Below, piece after piece: positions 23,101 to 31,538 of a stretch of 39,365 nucleotides of DNA (position 1 is the stretch's first letter; every line of letters begins with the position of its first letter). The translations under genes were made by a program, and so were the position numbers. A model generated the notes under the pieces. It was not told where the DNA came from. It made no database searches and saw only the letters and a list, made by a program, of their open reading frames with translations. This stretch comes from JBFWML01 sp050251635 (GTDB lineage Bacteria; Campylobacterota; Campylobacteria; Campylobacterales; SZUA-545): positions 1 through 39,365 of the forward strand of contig JBFWML010000020.1 of NCBI GenBank assembly GCA_050251635.1. Reading direction: 5' to 3'.

Positions 23101-23934
23101 TTATGCCCCCTTTTGCGGGGCGTAGAGCGCGTTTAAAATTTCTTCAAAAATTGCGTACAACTTAAGCAGATCCTCTTTGGCGGTTTTGCCTTGCCCTTTG
23201 CCTTCGCCGGGGAAGCGGATTTTTTCGATCCGCGTTTTTAAACCGGCATCCAGCTTGCCGCTTTCGGCTTCGATCAGCGCGGCTTGGGCGGCGCGCAGTG
23301 CGTCGGTGGCGGCTTTGGGGTTTTGGAAAAACTGCTCAAAGGAGCTGCCGATCGCCTGCGCCACGGCGCGGGGCGTTTGGCCGGGCAGGGCAAAAAAGCT
23401 CAGCGGCGGCGTGCACTGTTTAGGGTAATAAAAATTGGGTAAGACTTCCTGAGTGTTTCTGGGCGCGGCGTTGTGCCAGTCTTCGGCCTCTCCCGTGACG
23501 CTCACAATCTGGCCGCAACTTTTGGCGGTGCATTCGAAGGTGTCGCTAAAGGTGCCCTGCCAGAAGGTGTTTGCGGCGCTTTGGCGGGTAACGGTCCGTT
23601 TTTCGGCCACCAGCCGCAGGAGCCGTCCGCAACGGGGGCAGGGCCATTTGGGAGGTCTGTTTTTGGTGTAGCCCCGCAGCAGCGATTCGCGGCTTTCGTC
23701 ATCCTCAAGCAGCGTCACGCGCGGCGCGGGCGCGGCCTTTTTCTTGGGCGCGGCGGGTTTGGGGGCCGGTTTGGCGCCGCTGACCAAAAAGGCCACGATC
23801 CGTTCGGCCTCTTCGTGGGTGACGCTTTTGTGGGGCGGCTGCAGGGTGATATTCAGGGCTTCGCAGGCGTTTTGGGCCGCTTTGATGCTTTTGCCCGCTT
23901 CAAGGGCGACTTCGCTGATTTTAACTGGGTTCAA
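23101..23934 (-). CDS. IF2N-like / zinc-ribbon / DUF4145-like protein of unknown function
   Basis: This is a 277-residue cytosolic protein in three parts. Residues 1-52 resemble the small helical IF2 N-terminal domain (VKISEVALEAGKSIKAAQNACEALNI), followed by an Ala/Pro/Lys-rich linker (about 53-75). A zinc ribbon with C99-x2-C102 and C135-x4-C140 comes next. The C-terminal half (FALPGQTPRAVAQAIGSSFEQFFQNPKAATDALRAA to the end) has the character of a DUF4145 domain, found in diverse proteins including some defence and restriction-linked ones. Function is unknown. The start region lies near 23934, and the gene diverges from ydcH. Confidence 0.72.
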   Translation of the reverse strand: MNPVKISEVALEAGKSIKAAQNACEALNITLQPPHKSVTHEEAERIVAFLVSGAKPAPKPAAPKKKAAPAPRVTLLEDDESRESLLRGYTKNRPPKWPCPRCGRLLRLVAEKRTVTRQSAANTFWQGTFSDTFECTAKSCGQIVSVTGEAEDWHNAAPRNTQEVLPNFYYPKQCTPPLSFFALPGQTPRAVAQAIGSSFEQFFQNPKAATDALRAAQAALIEAESGKLDAGLKTRIEKIRFPGEGKGQGKTAKEDLLKLYAIFEEILNALYAPQKGA

Positions 23935-24049
23935 ACGGATATCCTTTTAATTCTTGCGCCATTTTAAACCAGCAATGCTTCGTGCGCTTTTCGGGAAGGC
24001 TAAAGGGCGAGTCGGTTAAAATCCCGCCAATAAAACGTAAGGAGAAGCG

Positions 24050-24271
24050 ATGCTGCACGAGTACCGCGATGAGATCACCGAACTGAAACAGAAAAACGCC
24101 CACTTCGCCAAGATTTTCGAAAAGCACAACGAGCTCGACGACAAAATCGCCGCCGTTGACGCGGGCCGCGAACACATGGAACACCTGGAGCTGGAAAAGC
24201 TGAAAAAAGAGAAGCTGCGCCTCAAAGATGAAGCGTATGCGATGATTATCGAGTACAAAAAGTCCAAGTAA
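24050..24271 (+). CDS. YdcH/DUF465 family small coiled-coil protein
   Basis: This 73-residue acidic/basic helical protein consists of two predicted helices forming an antiparallel coiled coil. The family pattern is clear: LHEYRDEITELKQKN..F..IFEKHNELDDKI and LEKLKKEKLRLKDEAYAMI. The biochemical role of the family is not established. TAAGGAG precedes the ATG at good spacing. It is monocistronic, with its own upstream region shared with the divergent zinc-ribbon gene, and it ends at a hairpin shared with the convergent FIST gene. Confidence 0.88.
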   Translation: MLHEYRDEITELKQKNAHFAKIFEKHNELDDKIAAVDAGREHMEHLELEKLKKEKLRLKDEAYAMIIEYKKSK

Positions 24272-24277
24272 CCTTTG

Positions 24278-24300
24278 CGCCCCGCGCTTAAAGCGGGGCG
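24278..24300. terminator. GC-rich hairpin between convergent ydcH and the FIST gene
   Basis: CGCCCCGC (24278-24285) and GCGGGGCG (24293-24300) form an 8-base stem around a seven-base loop. The TAA stop codon of the minus-strand FIST gene lies inside the loop and stem edge (24288-24290). No T tract is present on either strand. It may work as a bidirectional terminator or 3'-end stabiliser. Confidence 0.45.
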
Positions 24301-27047
24301 GGCGGGGCGATAAAGTAGCCCTGCCAGTAGTCCACGCCCGCCTCTTTTGCCTTCAACGCAATTTCCTCCGACGAGATAAACTCCGCCACCGTTTCAATAC
24401 TCATCCGTTTCGCAAGGTCCACAATCGCGCAGAGTGTGTGATAGGCGTTTTCGTCTTCGACAATCTGGCGCACGATCGAGCCGTCGATTTTGAGATAGTC
24501 GGCCCGGAAGCGGATCAGATAGGCAAAGTTGGAGTATCCGCTGCCAAAGTCGTCAATGGCGATTTTGACCCCCAGCGCCTTGAGGTCGCCGATGACGCCG
24601 ATGACGGTTTCGTAATCTTCGATCATCTCCGTTTCGGTCACCTCCAGCGTTATGCGGCCGGGATCGCCAAAGCCGGTCACGGCCTGTTTTAAGAAAGCCA
24701 CGGTTTGCGGGTTTTGTATATCTTCGGCGGCGAGGTTGAGCGCCACCGCTTCGGTGCGATCCTTGAACCGGTCAAAGACGTGACGGATCATGATACGGGT
24801 CAGGTCGGGATAGTATCTGGAGTGCTTGGCCAGCTCCAAAAAGGCAAAGGGGCCGTGCGTGACGCCGTCGGCATCGCGCAGGCGCATCAGTGCTTCGTAT
24901 TTGCCGATGTGTCCGTCGGCGGCGCGGGCGATGGGCTGATAGTAGGGCACAACCCACCACGGCTGGGCGACGGCCTGCTTGAGTACCCCGATCATCTTGA
25001 GGTTGGCCTGTGCGGTCCGTTCGTCTTTTTCGTCGGCAATGGTCAGTTCGCACCGTTTTTCCTGGGCGCGGTTCAACGCCGCTTCGGCGCGGGAGAGGAT
25101 TTGCCACGACCCGGAGGCGATGCCGGCGCTAAGACGGATGGAGGCGGCGAAACTCTGTTCTAAAAAGGGAGTTTGGGACACCCTGCGAAGCACGGCGCGC
25201 ACATCCGCTTCGATCGACTCCGGCGCGCCGCCTTCGCCCAGCAGGGCAAAAAGATCGCCGCCGATGCGGTAGAGGCCAAAGCGCGGCTGCGCCAAGGAGG
25301 CTAGCAGTTGCGCCAGCTCCTTAAGGAGCAGATCGCCCGCCTTAAAACCGTAAAAACTGTTGATATCCCGGAAGCGATCGACATTTAAGAGCGCCACCAC
25401 CGGCTCCTGCACGGCCGAAAGCCGCTCGACAAAGGCGTTGCGGTTGGGCAGCAGGGTGAGCGGATCGGTCATCTTTTCGGCGATTGTCTTCTCTTGGGCC
25501 AGAAGCCGGGTCACGTCGTGGCGGGCGGCGATATACTCCACAATCCGTCCGTGACCGTCTTTGATGGGCACAATCACCATATCCACCTGATAGGTCTCCC
25601 CCGATTTAGCCCGGCTGGGCAAAAACCCGCGCCAGATCTGACCTGCGGCGATCGTTTCCCACATCTGTTTAAAAAGCGCATCCTCCACCTGCGGGTGGCG
25701 CAAAATCCGGTGGTTGTTTCCCAGGAGCTCCTCGCGGCTGTAGCCGCAGGCGGCGCAAAAGGCGTCGTTGACGTAGGTGATAACCCCTTCGGGCGTCGAT
25801 CGGGAGATGAGCGAAATCTCATCGGTCGCCAGCCGGTAGCCCTCCAAAAAGGCCACCGCGTCGTCGAGTTCGGCGGTGATGGTGTTGATTAGATGCGAAA
25901 AGGTTCTTAGGGTGTCATCGCCGCTTTGCGTCTTTGGCGTGGCGGGCTGCACGGGCGTATTGCCCCCTTCGGAGAGGGTCAGCACGGTGGTGGTGAGGTT
26001 GAGCATATGGTTTTTGCCGCTGTGGAAAAACTCGCCGTAGGTGAAAAATCCGCTCTGGCAGCGCCCCGCGCCCAGGGCGGCAAACTCCGCTTCGAGGGTT
26101 TTGCCTAAAAACGCTTTACGCCCCATGCAAGAGTAAATCCACATCCCCTCCACCGGCGTTGCGCGGGGGGCGTAGCCGCTGTCCGCGTAGGCAAGAAGCG
26201 CCTCGGTGTCGGCAATGCCAAAGCGCACCCGCTCGCCGGTTTTGAAGCCTCCGGCGTAGATCAGCCCGTCGGATTCGGCCTTGACCGGCGCGCGGGCGAT
26301 GGGGGTGCTCTCCTCTTTAAGCAGCGGAAACTGCACGATGCTTGCGGGCAGGTTTTCAAGGGTGTGTTGGCCCAGATAGTGGCCGATCACCTCGCGCACG
26401 GGCCGATCGTCCAGTGCAATCAGCTTGGGGCCTTGGGCCTTGGTGACGGTCATGCTTTTGCCCAGCGGCGCGTAGCCCAGGCGGGTATCGATATCGATGA
26501 TCAGATCGGGATTGTCGAAGGCGACGCCCGCAACGCCGTGTTCATAAAGCCGATCGCCCTGAATGAGAACCGTTTTTTTAAACCGTCCGTTGTCCGCCGC
26601 CGCGCCGCCGGCGATGATGAGATCGGGCCGCCTGGCGGTGATGCCCTCCAGCAGCGCTTCGGGCTGGCCGCTGAGCCCTTCGGTGAAAATAATCGCCCCC
26701 TTCACCCGCTGCGGCGAAAGCACCGAGGCCAGTTCAATGCCCGCTTCATAGGTGCAGGCGTTATGGCGCAGGGGGATAAGGCGGGTGTTTTCGAACCGGG
26801 CAAAGGAGAGCACAATGCTCTGCTCTTGCATTTTGCCCTCCAGAATTTCACCGGCGGTGCTTGCGCCGATAATGACCGCTCTGGGCAGCCACCAGCGCAA
26901 CATCTTCAAAAGCCCCTCCAGCCGGGCGCTTTCGTGACTTCCGCAAAAGATCTGAACCAGCAGCTGTTCGGCTTGGTCAAGCTGTTCTTGGGCGATGAGT
27001 CCTTGAAGCTGTTGCAGCGACTCGTAGGCACTATTGACACACCGCAT
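24288..27047 (-). CDS. FIST-PAS-GGDEF-EAL sensory protein, probable c-di-GMP phosphodiesterase
   Basis: This 919-residue cytosolic protein has FIST_N (about 50-235: IIGASTAGEILEGKM..., IAGGAAADNG) and FIST_C (about 240-365: GMWIYSCMGRKAFLG...GFFTYGEFF), a sensor module thought to bind small ligands such as amino acids. A PAS domain follows (about 410-510: GVITYVNDAFCAACGYSREELLG). The GGDEF domain (about 525-665) carries GGDLF at 596-600, so cyclase activity is unlikely. The EAL domain (about 690-915) has EAL at 718-720 and intact IDDFGSGYSNF, YLKIDGS, TVAEFI and YWQGYF residues, so hydrolase activity is expected. The start is the ATG at 27047 with a purine-rich stretch upstream. Monocistronic, divergent from the FmdE-like gene. 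Confidence 0.9.
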   Translation of the reverse strand: MRCVNSAYESLQQLQGLIAQEQLDQAEQLLVQIFCGSHESARLEGLLKMLRWWLPRAVIIGASTAGEILEGKMQEQSIVLSFARFENTRLIPLRHNACTYEAGIELASVLSPQRVKGAIIFTEGLSGQPEALLEGITARRPDLIIAGGAAADNGRFKKTVLIQGDRLYEHGVAGVAFDNPDLIIDIDTRLGYAPLGKSMTVTKAQGPKLIALDDRPVREVIGHYLGQHTLENLPASIVQFPLLKEESTPIARAPVKAESDGLIYAGGFKTGERVRFGIADTEALLAYADSGYAPRATPVEGMWIYSCMGRKAFLGKTLEAEFAALGAGRCQSGFFTYGEFFHSGKNHMLNLTTTVLTLSEGGNTPVQPATPKTQSGDDTLRTFSHLINTITAELDDAVAFLEGYRLATDEISLISRSTPEGVITYVNDAFCAACGYSREELLGNNHRILRHPQVEDALFKQMWETIAAGQIWRGFLPSRAKSGETYQVDMVIVPIKDGHGRIVEYIAARHDVTRLLAQEKTIAEKMTDPLTLLPNRNAFVERLSAVQEPVVALLNVDRFRDINSFYGFKAGDLLLKELAQLLASLAQPRFGLYRIGGDLFALLGEGGAPESIEADVRAVLRRVSQTPFLEQSFAASIRLSAGIASGSWQILSRAEAALNRAQEKRCELTIADEKDERTAQANLKMIGVLKQAVAQPWWVVPYYQPIARAADGHIGKYEALMRLRDADGVTHGPFAFLELAKHSRYYPDLTRIMIRHVFDRFKDRTEAVALNLAAEDIQNPQTVAFLKQAVTGFGDPGRITLEVTETEMIEDYETVIGVIGDLKALGVKIAIDDFGSGYSNFAYLIRFRADYLKIDGSIVRQIVEDENAYHTLCAIVDLAKRMSIETVAEFISSEEIALKAKEAGVDYWQGYFIAPPAPL

Positions 27048-27067
27048 CGCATCTCCCCCTTAGGCTT

Positions 27068-27100
27068 GGCCGATTATGACAACTCTTCAATTAATCGGCC
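27068..27100. promoter_or_regulatory. Perfect 9-base inverted repeat between divergent genes, candidate operator
   Basis: GGCCGATTA (27068-27076) and TAATCGGCC (27092-27100) are perfectly complementary and separated by 15 bases (33 bases in total). The site is centred between the start codons at 27047 (minus) and 27163 (plus), where a regulator could control both. It has no T tract, and the spacer suits binding of a dimeric protein better than RNA termination. Confidence 0.5.
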
Positions 27101-27162
27101 CGTTGATCCGCGTCAATCCGTAGTTTTTTGAAATGGGCTAAGATGCAGGAAAAAGGAGAGCC

Positions 27163-27771
27163 ATGAAAACCCCGGACTTTTTTAACCGCGTCCCCGCCGT
27201 GACGCTGCATGACCCTTTAAGCGAGTTTCTTGGCTCCTGCGAAGGGGGAGTGGTGACCTATACATACGCCGACGCGGTCAAGCTGGCGGGCCACTCCTGT
27301 CCTACGGTGGCGGGGGCCTACCTGATGACGCTCAAGGCGCTTAAGGCCCTCTACGGCGATCGGCTGCCGGTGCGGGGCGATATCCGCGTGGAGCTGGAAG
27401 CGCGTGCGGATGAGGGCGTGGCGGGGGTGGTTGCGCAGGTGATGACGCTGATTACCGGTGCGGCAGCGGAGGGCGGATTTAAGGGAATCGCAGGCCGTTT
27501 TGAACGGCGCGGGCGGCTCTTTTTCGGCTGTGCGATCGGTGCGGAGGCCCGGCTAACGCGGCTGGATAACGGCCAAAGCGTCACGGTCGATTACCATCCC
27601 GCCATCGTCCCCGCATCCCCCAGGCAAAGCGCGCTGATGCAAAAGGCGCTCTCGGGCGCGGCCAGCGCGGAGGAGAGGGCCGAATTCGCCCGCCTGTGGC
27701 AGGCGCGGGTGGAGGCGATTTTGTGCGACTACGCCGATGACCCGCGTCTGGTGACGGTACGCGCTCTTTAA
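27163..27771 (+). CDS. FmdE-like protein (formylmethanofuran dehydrogenase subunit E family)
   Basis: This 202-residue protein has the FmdE-type core: FLGSCEGGVVTYTYADAVKLAGHSCPTVAGAYLM, with the conserved His-Ser-Cys-Pro in a helix start. The family takes its name from methanogen molybdenum enzymes, but members in bacteria have no assigned reaction; the conserved Cys and His suggest metal or cofactor handling. The usual C-terminal zinc finger of longer FmdE proteins is absent. AAAAAGGAGAG precedes the ATG. The gene ends four bases into the converging outer-membrane pseudogene. Confidence 0.75.
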   Translation: MKTPDFFNRVPAVTLHDPLSEFLGSCEGGVVTYTYADAVKLAGHSCPTVAGAYLMTLKALKALYGDRLPVRGDIRVELEARADEGVAGVVAQVMTLITGAAAEGGFKGIAGRFERRGRLFFGCAIGAEARLTRLDNGQSVTVDYHPAIVPASPRQSALMQKALSGAASAEERAEFARLWQARVEAILCDYADDPRLVTVRAL

Positions 27772-28487
27772 AACTCTGCGGCAAATCTCAGCAGCGTCAT
27801 ATCCGAGGCGTCGTCATCCTCTTTGAGGGACTGAACCATGGCGCCTAACGAGTAGGTGCCAAAGGTGATGTCAAAGCCGATCGTCTGGCTGCTGTAGTCA
27901 TAGGAGACGCTCTCCTGGATGCGCCCGTAGTTGACGATATCGGTGTTGATCGTGCCGCCGCCCGATTGCTGCTGGGCAAGCAGATAGGGGGTAAAACCCA
28001 CCCCTTGGCCCATCGACAGGTAGGCGATCATGCCCGCCTGAAAACCCATACTGCTTAGCGTGCCGTAAACATCCGACGTGGACCCGGTCATATAAACCGA
28101 GTTCAGGCCCAAAACCGGCCCGGCCACGAAACCCAGCTCCAGATCGCTATCGACCTCGACGCGCCACCCCGCGACGGCGCTCATGGGGATATTGGTCATG
28201 GTCACGTCAAAACTGGAATCCTCCGTTTGGCCCGACATCATATAGCCCCCGATACTGACGCCAAACCAGAGGTTTTCGCTTTGCGCCCACTATTGCGACC
28301 CTTCAAAGCCCAAGCCGCTGAGGCTCATGGTGTCGCCTTGATAGTTCATCAAGGTCAGCCCCGCCTTTTTCTGCGGCTTTTGGGTGTCGTAGTTACCCAG
28401 AAAAACCGCAGGCGACGGTGCAAATTGAACGGAACTCTCCGCCCATCCCAAAACGGCAACGATCGCCAACCCCGTTAGCTTGCGCAT
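27768..28487 (-). pseudogene. Predicted outer-membrane beta-barrel protein interrupted by an in-frame TAG
   Basis: The intact frame would encode about 239 residues. It has a signal peptide (MRKLTGLAIVAVLGWA), alternating polar/hydrophobic strands rich in Gly, Ser and Tyr, and a C-terminal Phe (RFAAEF), the usual recognition end for the BAM complex. At 28290-28292 the minus strand reads TAG between GSQ (residue 65) and WAQSENLWFG. The same frame continues without any other lesion to the stop at 27768. The ribosome binding site AAGGGGG before the ATG at 28487 is intact. A recent nonsense mutation, phase-variable or suppressed stop, or a base-call error could explain it. No close family was recognised. 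Confidence 0.72.
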
Positions 28488-28553
28488 GGAGGCCCCCTTG
28501 CGTGAAAGTGCGGCTATTGTAGCATTGGCGTAGCAATTTTAAGAAGGTTCTGA

Positions 28554-29807
28554 ATGCATCGAAAATCTTCTCTATCCGGTTATCTTAAGGCCTTCGGGCC
28601 GGGCATTATCTTTGCGGGCGCGGCGATCGGCGTGTCGCACGTGGTGCAGTCCACGCGGGCGGGGGCGGAGTTTGGTTTTGCGTTGCTGTGGCTGATTTTG
28701 CTGGCCAATATTTTGAAATATCCCTTTTTTGAGTTTGGCCCCCGCTACACCGCCGCCACGGGCGAAAGCCTGATCGACGGTTACCGCCGTGTGGGTCGCT
28801 GGGCCTTTGCGCTCTTTTTGGTGCTCACGGTGCTGACGATGTTTACCATTCAGGCGGGGGTGACGGTGGTGGCGGCGGCGCTGGCGGAAAATCTCTTTCA
28901 GTTCGGCTGGAGCGTCACCGCGTGGAGCGCGCTGATTATCGGGGCGATCGCGCTCTTGCTCATTGCGGGGCAGTACCGCTGGCTGGATAAGGCGGCGAAG
29001 GGGATTTTTCTGGTGTTGATCGTCTCGGTGACGATCGCCGTGGCGCTCGCGGCGGCTAACGGCCCGGCGGGGAACTTGGAGGCCATGAAACCCACGCTGA
29101 TGGATGCGGCCAGTTTTGCCTTTATGATTGCGCTGCTTGGCTGGATGCCCGCCAACTTTGAAATCTCCGTCTGGCAGTCTTTGTGGACGATCGAGCGGGC
29201 CAAGGAGACGGGCCACCGCCCCACGCTTAAAGAGTCGCTGACCGACTTTCATATCGGCTACTGGGTGACCACCGTTTATGCGGTGCTGTTTGTGGCGCTG
29301 GGCGCGCTGGTGATGTTTGGCACGGGGCAGAGTTTTAGCGGATCGTCGGTGGGTTTTAGCGCGCAACTGGTGGGGCTTTTTACGCAGACCTTGGGCGACT
29401 GGACATGGCCGATTATTGCGCTGGCGGTCTTTTTTACTATGTTTTCGACCACGCTGGCGGTGACGGATGCCTATCCGCGCGTGTGGCGGCGCAGTATTGA
29501 AATTGTGGCCCCCGAAGCCAAAAAACTCCACGGCGCGCTTTACTGGGGCAGCTTGATCGTGGTGGCGGGGGGCGCGCTGCTGATCATTGCCTTTCTGGGC
29601 AAAAGTCTGACCAGCTTAGTCGATCTGGCTGCGACCATCAGCTTTATCTCCGCGCCGCTCTTTGGCTGGATCAACTACAAGGCGGTGACCCATCCGCACG
29701 TGCCCAAAGAGGCGCAACCGGGGCCGTTTGTGAAGCTGGTGGCTTTGTTGGGCATGATTTTCGTGACGGGGTTTGGGGCGGTGTTTATCGGCTGGAAGTT
29801 CTTTTAA
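28554..29807 (+). CDS. NRAMP-related membrane transporter lacking the canonical metal motif
   Basis: This 417-residue inner-membrane protein has about 11 hydrophobic helices and the LeuT-like organisation of NRAMP transporters (LKAFGPGIIFAGAAIGVSHVVQ in the first helix, GLL/LGWMPANFEISVWQS in the sixth). Canonical Mn2+/Fe2+ NRAMPs have DPGN in helix 1 and MPH in helix 6. Here the corresponding places read AAIGVS and MPA, so the standard transition-metal site is missing. Related groups without DPGN include proteins reported to carry Mg2+ or aluminium complexes; the substrate here is unknown. AAGAAGG precedes the ATG. It diverges from the barrel pseudogene. Confidence 0.82.
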   Translation: MHRKSSLSGYLKAFGPGIIFAGAAIGVSHVVQSTRAGAEFGFALLWLILLANILKYPFFEFGPRYTAATGESLIDGYRRVGRWAFALFLVLTVLTMFTIQAGVTVVAAALAENLFQFGWSVTAWSALIIGAIALLLIAGQYRWLDKAAKGIFLVLIVSVTIAVALAAANGPAGNLEAMKPTLMDAASFAFMIALLGWMPANFEISVWQSLWTIERAKETGHRPTLKESLTDFHIGYWVTTVYAVLFVALGALVMFGTGQSFSGSSVGFSAQLVGLFTQTLGDWTWPIIALAVFFTMFSTTLAVTDAYPRVWRRSIEIVAPEAKKLHGALYWGSLIVVAGGALLIIAFLGKSLTSLVDLAATISFISAPLFGWINYKAVTHPHVPKEAQPGPFVKLVALLGMIFVTGFGAVFIGWKFF

Positions 29808-29825
29808 CGCCGCCGATTTGTGGGT

Positions 29826-30479
29826 ATGAACCCGCTTAACGGTCTGTCTCTTTCATCGCTGCTTTTAAAATGGCCCGAGGCCGCGCCCGCGCAAAAAGCC
29901 GAACTGATTGCTAACTGGGCCAAAGCCCCCGCCGAAAGGGCGCTCTTAGCCGCGCCGATCGATGAAAAAACCCTCGATCGGGCATTGGTTCAACTGCTTT
30001 TAAAACCCGCTCCCGCCGCCCAGCGTCTTTGGTTTGCGGCCCTTGCGTTGCCCGATCGACAGCCCTTAAACCCTGCGCTCGTGCTGCCTAGGCTTGAACA
30101 TCTCATCGCCCAAAACGCCAAGGAAAATTTACAAACCCTAAGCGAACCCATCCGGCGGTATGCCGCCGCCGAAAACGCCGCACTAAGAAGCGTGGTTTTA
30201 GAAACCCCGGCGGAAACCAAGGAGCGTTTGCCGGGGGTATTGTTCTCCGCCTATGCCGCCGGGGCGGAGGGTTTTGGGGAGCCAAACGGCGAAGGCGCAT
30301 GGCAACCGGCGCGGCTTTTGATGCTTTTAAAGATGCTGCGCGATCGGCTTGCGCGGTGGAAACGGTTTTTTGAAACCCACGAAGGCGAAGCGTACGAGGG
30401 GCGGCCGGTGGCCGACTTGCTGGCCTTTTGCACCGACTCGTTAGCCCGGCTGGATCGGCTGATTGCCCTAATGCGGTAA
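29826..30479 (+). CDS. Hypothetical helical protein
   Basis: I do not recognise this 217-residue protein. It is Ala/Leu-rich and almost entirely helical by eye, with no membrane segment or signal peptide. The first 115 residues look like short helical repeats, and the C-terminal part (about 155-217) has a charged/aromatic helix pair (LLMLLKMLRDRLARWKRFF, LLAFCTDSLARLDRL). The ATG at 29826 is used; a GTG two codons earlier is possible, and neither has a strong ribosome binding site. It lies 18 bases after the NRAMP-like gene, so it is probably translated from the same mRNA, and overlaps the 3' end of the convergent EAL gene by 12 bases. Confidence 0.65.
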   Translation: MNPLNGLSLSSLLLKWPEAAPAQKAELIANWAKAPAERALLAAPIDEKTLDRALVQLLLKPAPAAQRLWFAALALPDRQPLNPALVLPRLEHLIAQNAKENLQTLSEPIRRYAAAENAALRSVVLETPAETKERLPGVLFSAYAAGAEGFGEPNGEGAWQPARLLMLLKMLRDRLARWKRFFETHEGEAYEGRPVADLLAFCTDSLARLDRLIALMR

Positions 30480-31529
30480 GGTCACCCGATCGACGGGCTG
30501 CGGCGCGGGTTTGCCAAAAAGATAGCCCTGAAAAAGCCGCACGCTCAGCATTCGTAAAAAGCGGTAATCCGCCTCTAGCTCGACCCCTTCGGCCAGTACC
30601 TCCATGCCGCGGGTTTTGGCCTTGGTGTAGAGGGTTTTAAAGAGCTCTTGGCGCAGGGGATCGGCGGCAATGTTGTGCACAAAGGCGCGGTCGATCTTGA
30701 CGATATCGGCCCCCAGTTTGCCCAAGCGGGCAAGGCTGTCGTAGTCGTTGCCCACATCATCGAGGGCGGTTTTAAACCCCTTTTCGCGGTAGGCTTTGAG
30801 GATATTGTCCAGATGGTCGAAATCTTCGACCTTTTCGCTTTCGACCACTTCAAAAACGATGCGGGAAAAATCCAGCCCCAGCGTTTTGGCCCAGCCGAAG
30901 GTATCCTGCAAACAGAGCGCGGGGTTGTAAATGGCCGTGGGGGTGAAGTTGATAAACAGCCCGCCCTCGGCCCCGGAGGCGGCAAAGGCCTTCAAGGCCG
31001 ATTCGCGCGCAAGGCGGTCAAGGTTAAAAAGCGTGCCGCTCTCTTTGGCGGTTTGCAGCAGCTCCAGCGGGCTTGTGATGCTGCCGTCTTGGTGCACCAC
31101 CCGCATCAGGGCTTCGTGGGCGTAGAGCTTACCTGTAAAAGCATCGACGATCGGCTGAAACCAGATGTCGAGTTTTTCGTTTTTGAGCGCGTTAAACAGC
31201 GGATGTTCGCCCAGAAGCGTGCACCAGCTTTTGAGGTTGCGCGTCTCTTTAAGCGCGCAGGGGCCGAAGTTTGCGCCCTTGGGCAGAAACAAAATGCGCA
31301 CTCCCTCTTTTTCGCGATCGGGGATTTTCAGTTCGCGGCAGAGGTCGCCCAAAACCGCCTCGCCCCGATCGACCGGGGCTTGAAACCCGCCGCCGTCGGT
31401 GTCGATGGCAAAGCCCTTTTGGATAAACCAGTTTTGAAAACGGGCCATTAAAATCGCTTCGTCAAAGGCGAAGTAGAGCGTTCCTTGGCCCAGCGTGCGT
31501 TCGGGCAGGTAGCGGCAGCGGCATTGCAT
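30468..31529 (-). CDS. EAL-domain protein, probable c-di-GMP phosphodiesterase
   Basis: This 353-residue cytosolic protein has no membrane segment. Residues 1-105 form a separate N-terminal region with Cys residues near the start (MQCRCRY) that I cannot assign. The EAL domain (about 110-350) has E139-A-L in YAHEALMRV, FINFTPTAIYNP, FEVVESEKVEDF, ALDDVGNDYDSL (DDVG where DDFG is usual), ADIVKIDRAF, LAEGVE and FQGYLFGKP. The metal and catalytic residues therefore look complete. It is the third gene of a minus-strand operon, nine bases after the SDR gene, with AAGGAAA before the ATG. Confidence 0.88.
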   Translation of the reverse strand: MQCRCRYLPERTLGQGTLYFAFDEAILMARFQNWFIQKGFAIDTDGGGFQAPVDRGEAVLGDLCRELKIPDREKEGVRILFLPKGANFGPCALKETRNLKSWCTLLGEHPLFNALKNEKLDIWFQPIVDAFTGKLYAHEALMRVVHQDGSITSPLELLQTAKESGTLFNLDRLARESALKAFAASGAEGGLFINFTPTAIYNPALCLQDTFGWAKTLGLDFSRIVFEVVESEKVEDFDHLDNILKAYREKGFKTALDDVGNDYDSLARLGKLGADIVKIDRAFVHNIAADPLRQELFKTLYTKAKTRGMEVLAEGVELEADYRFLRMLSVRLFQGYLFGKPAPQPVDRVTLPH

Positions 31530-31538
31530 GGGGTTTCC

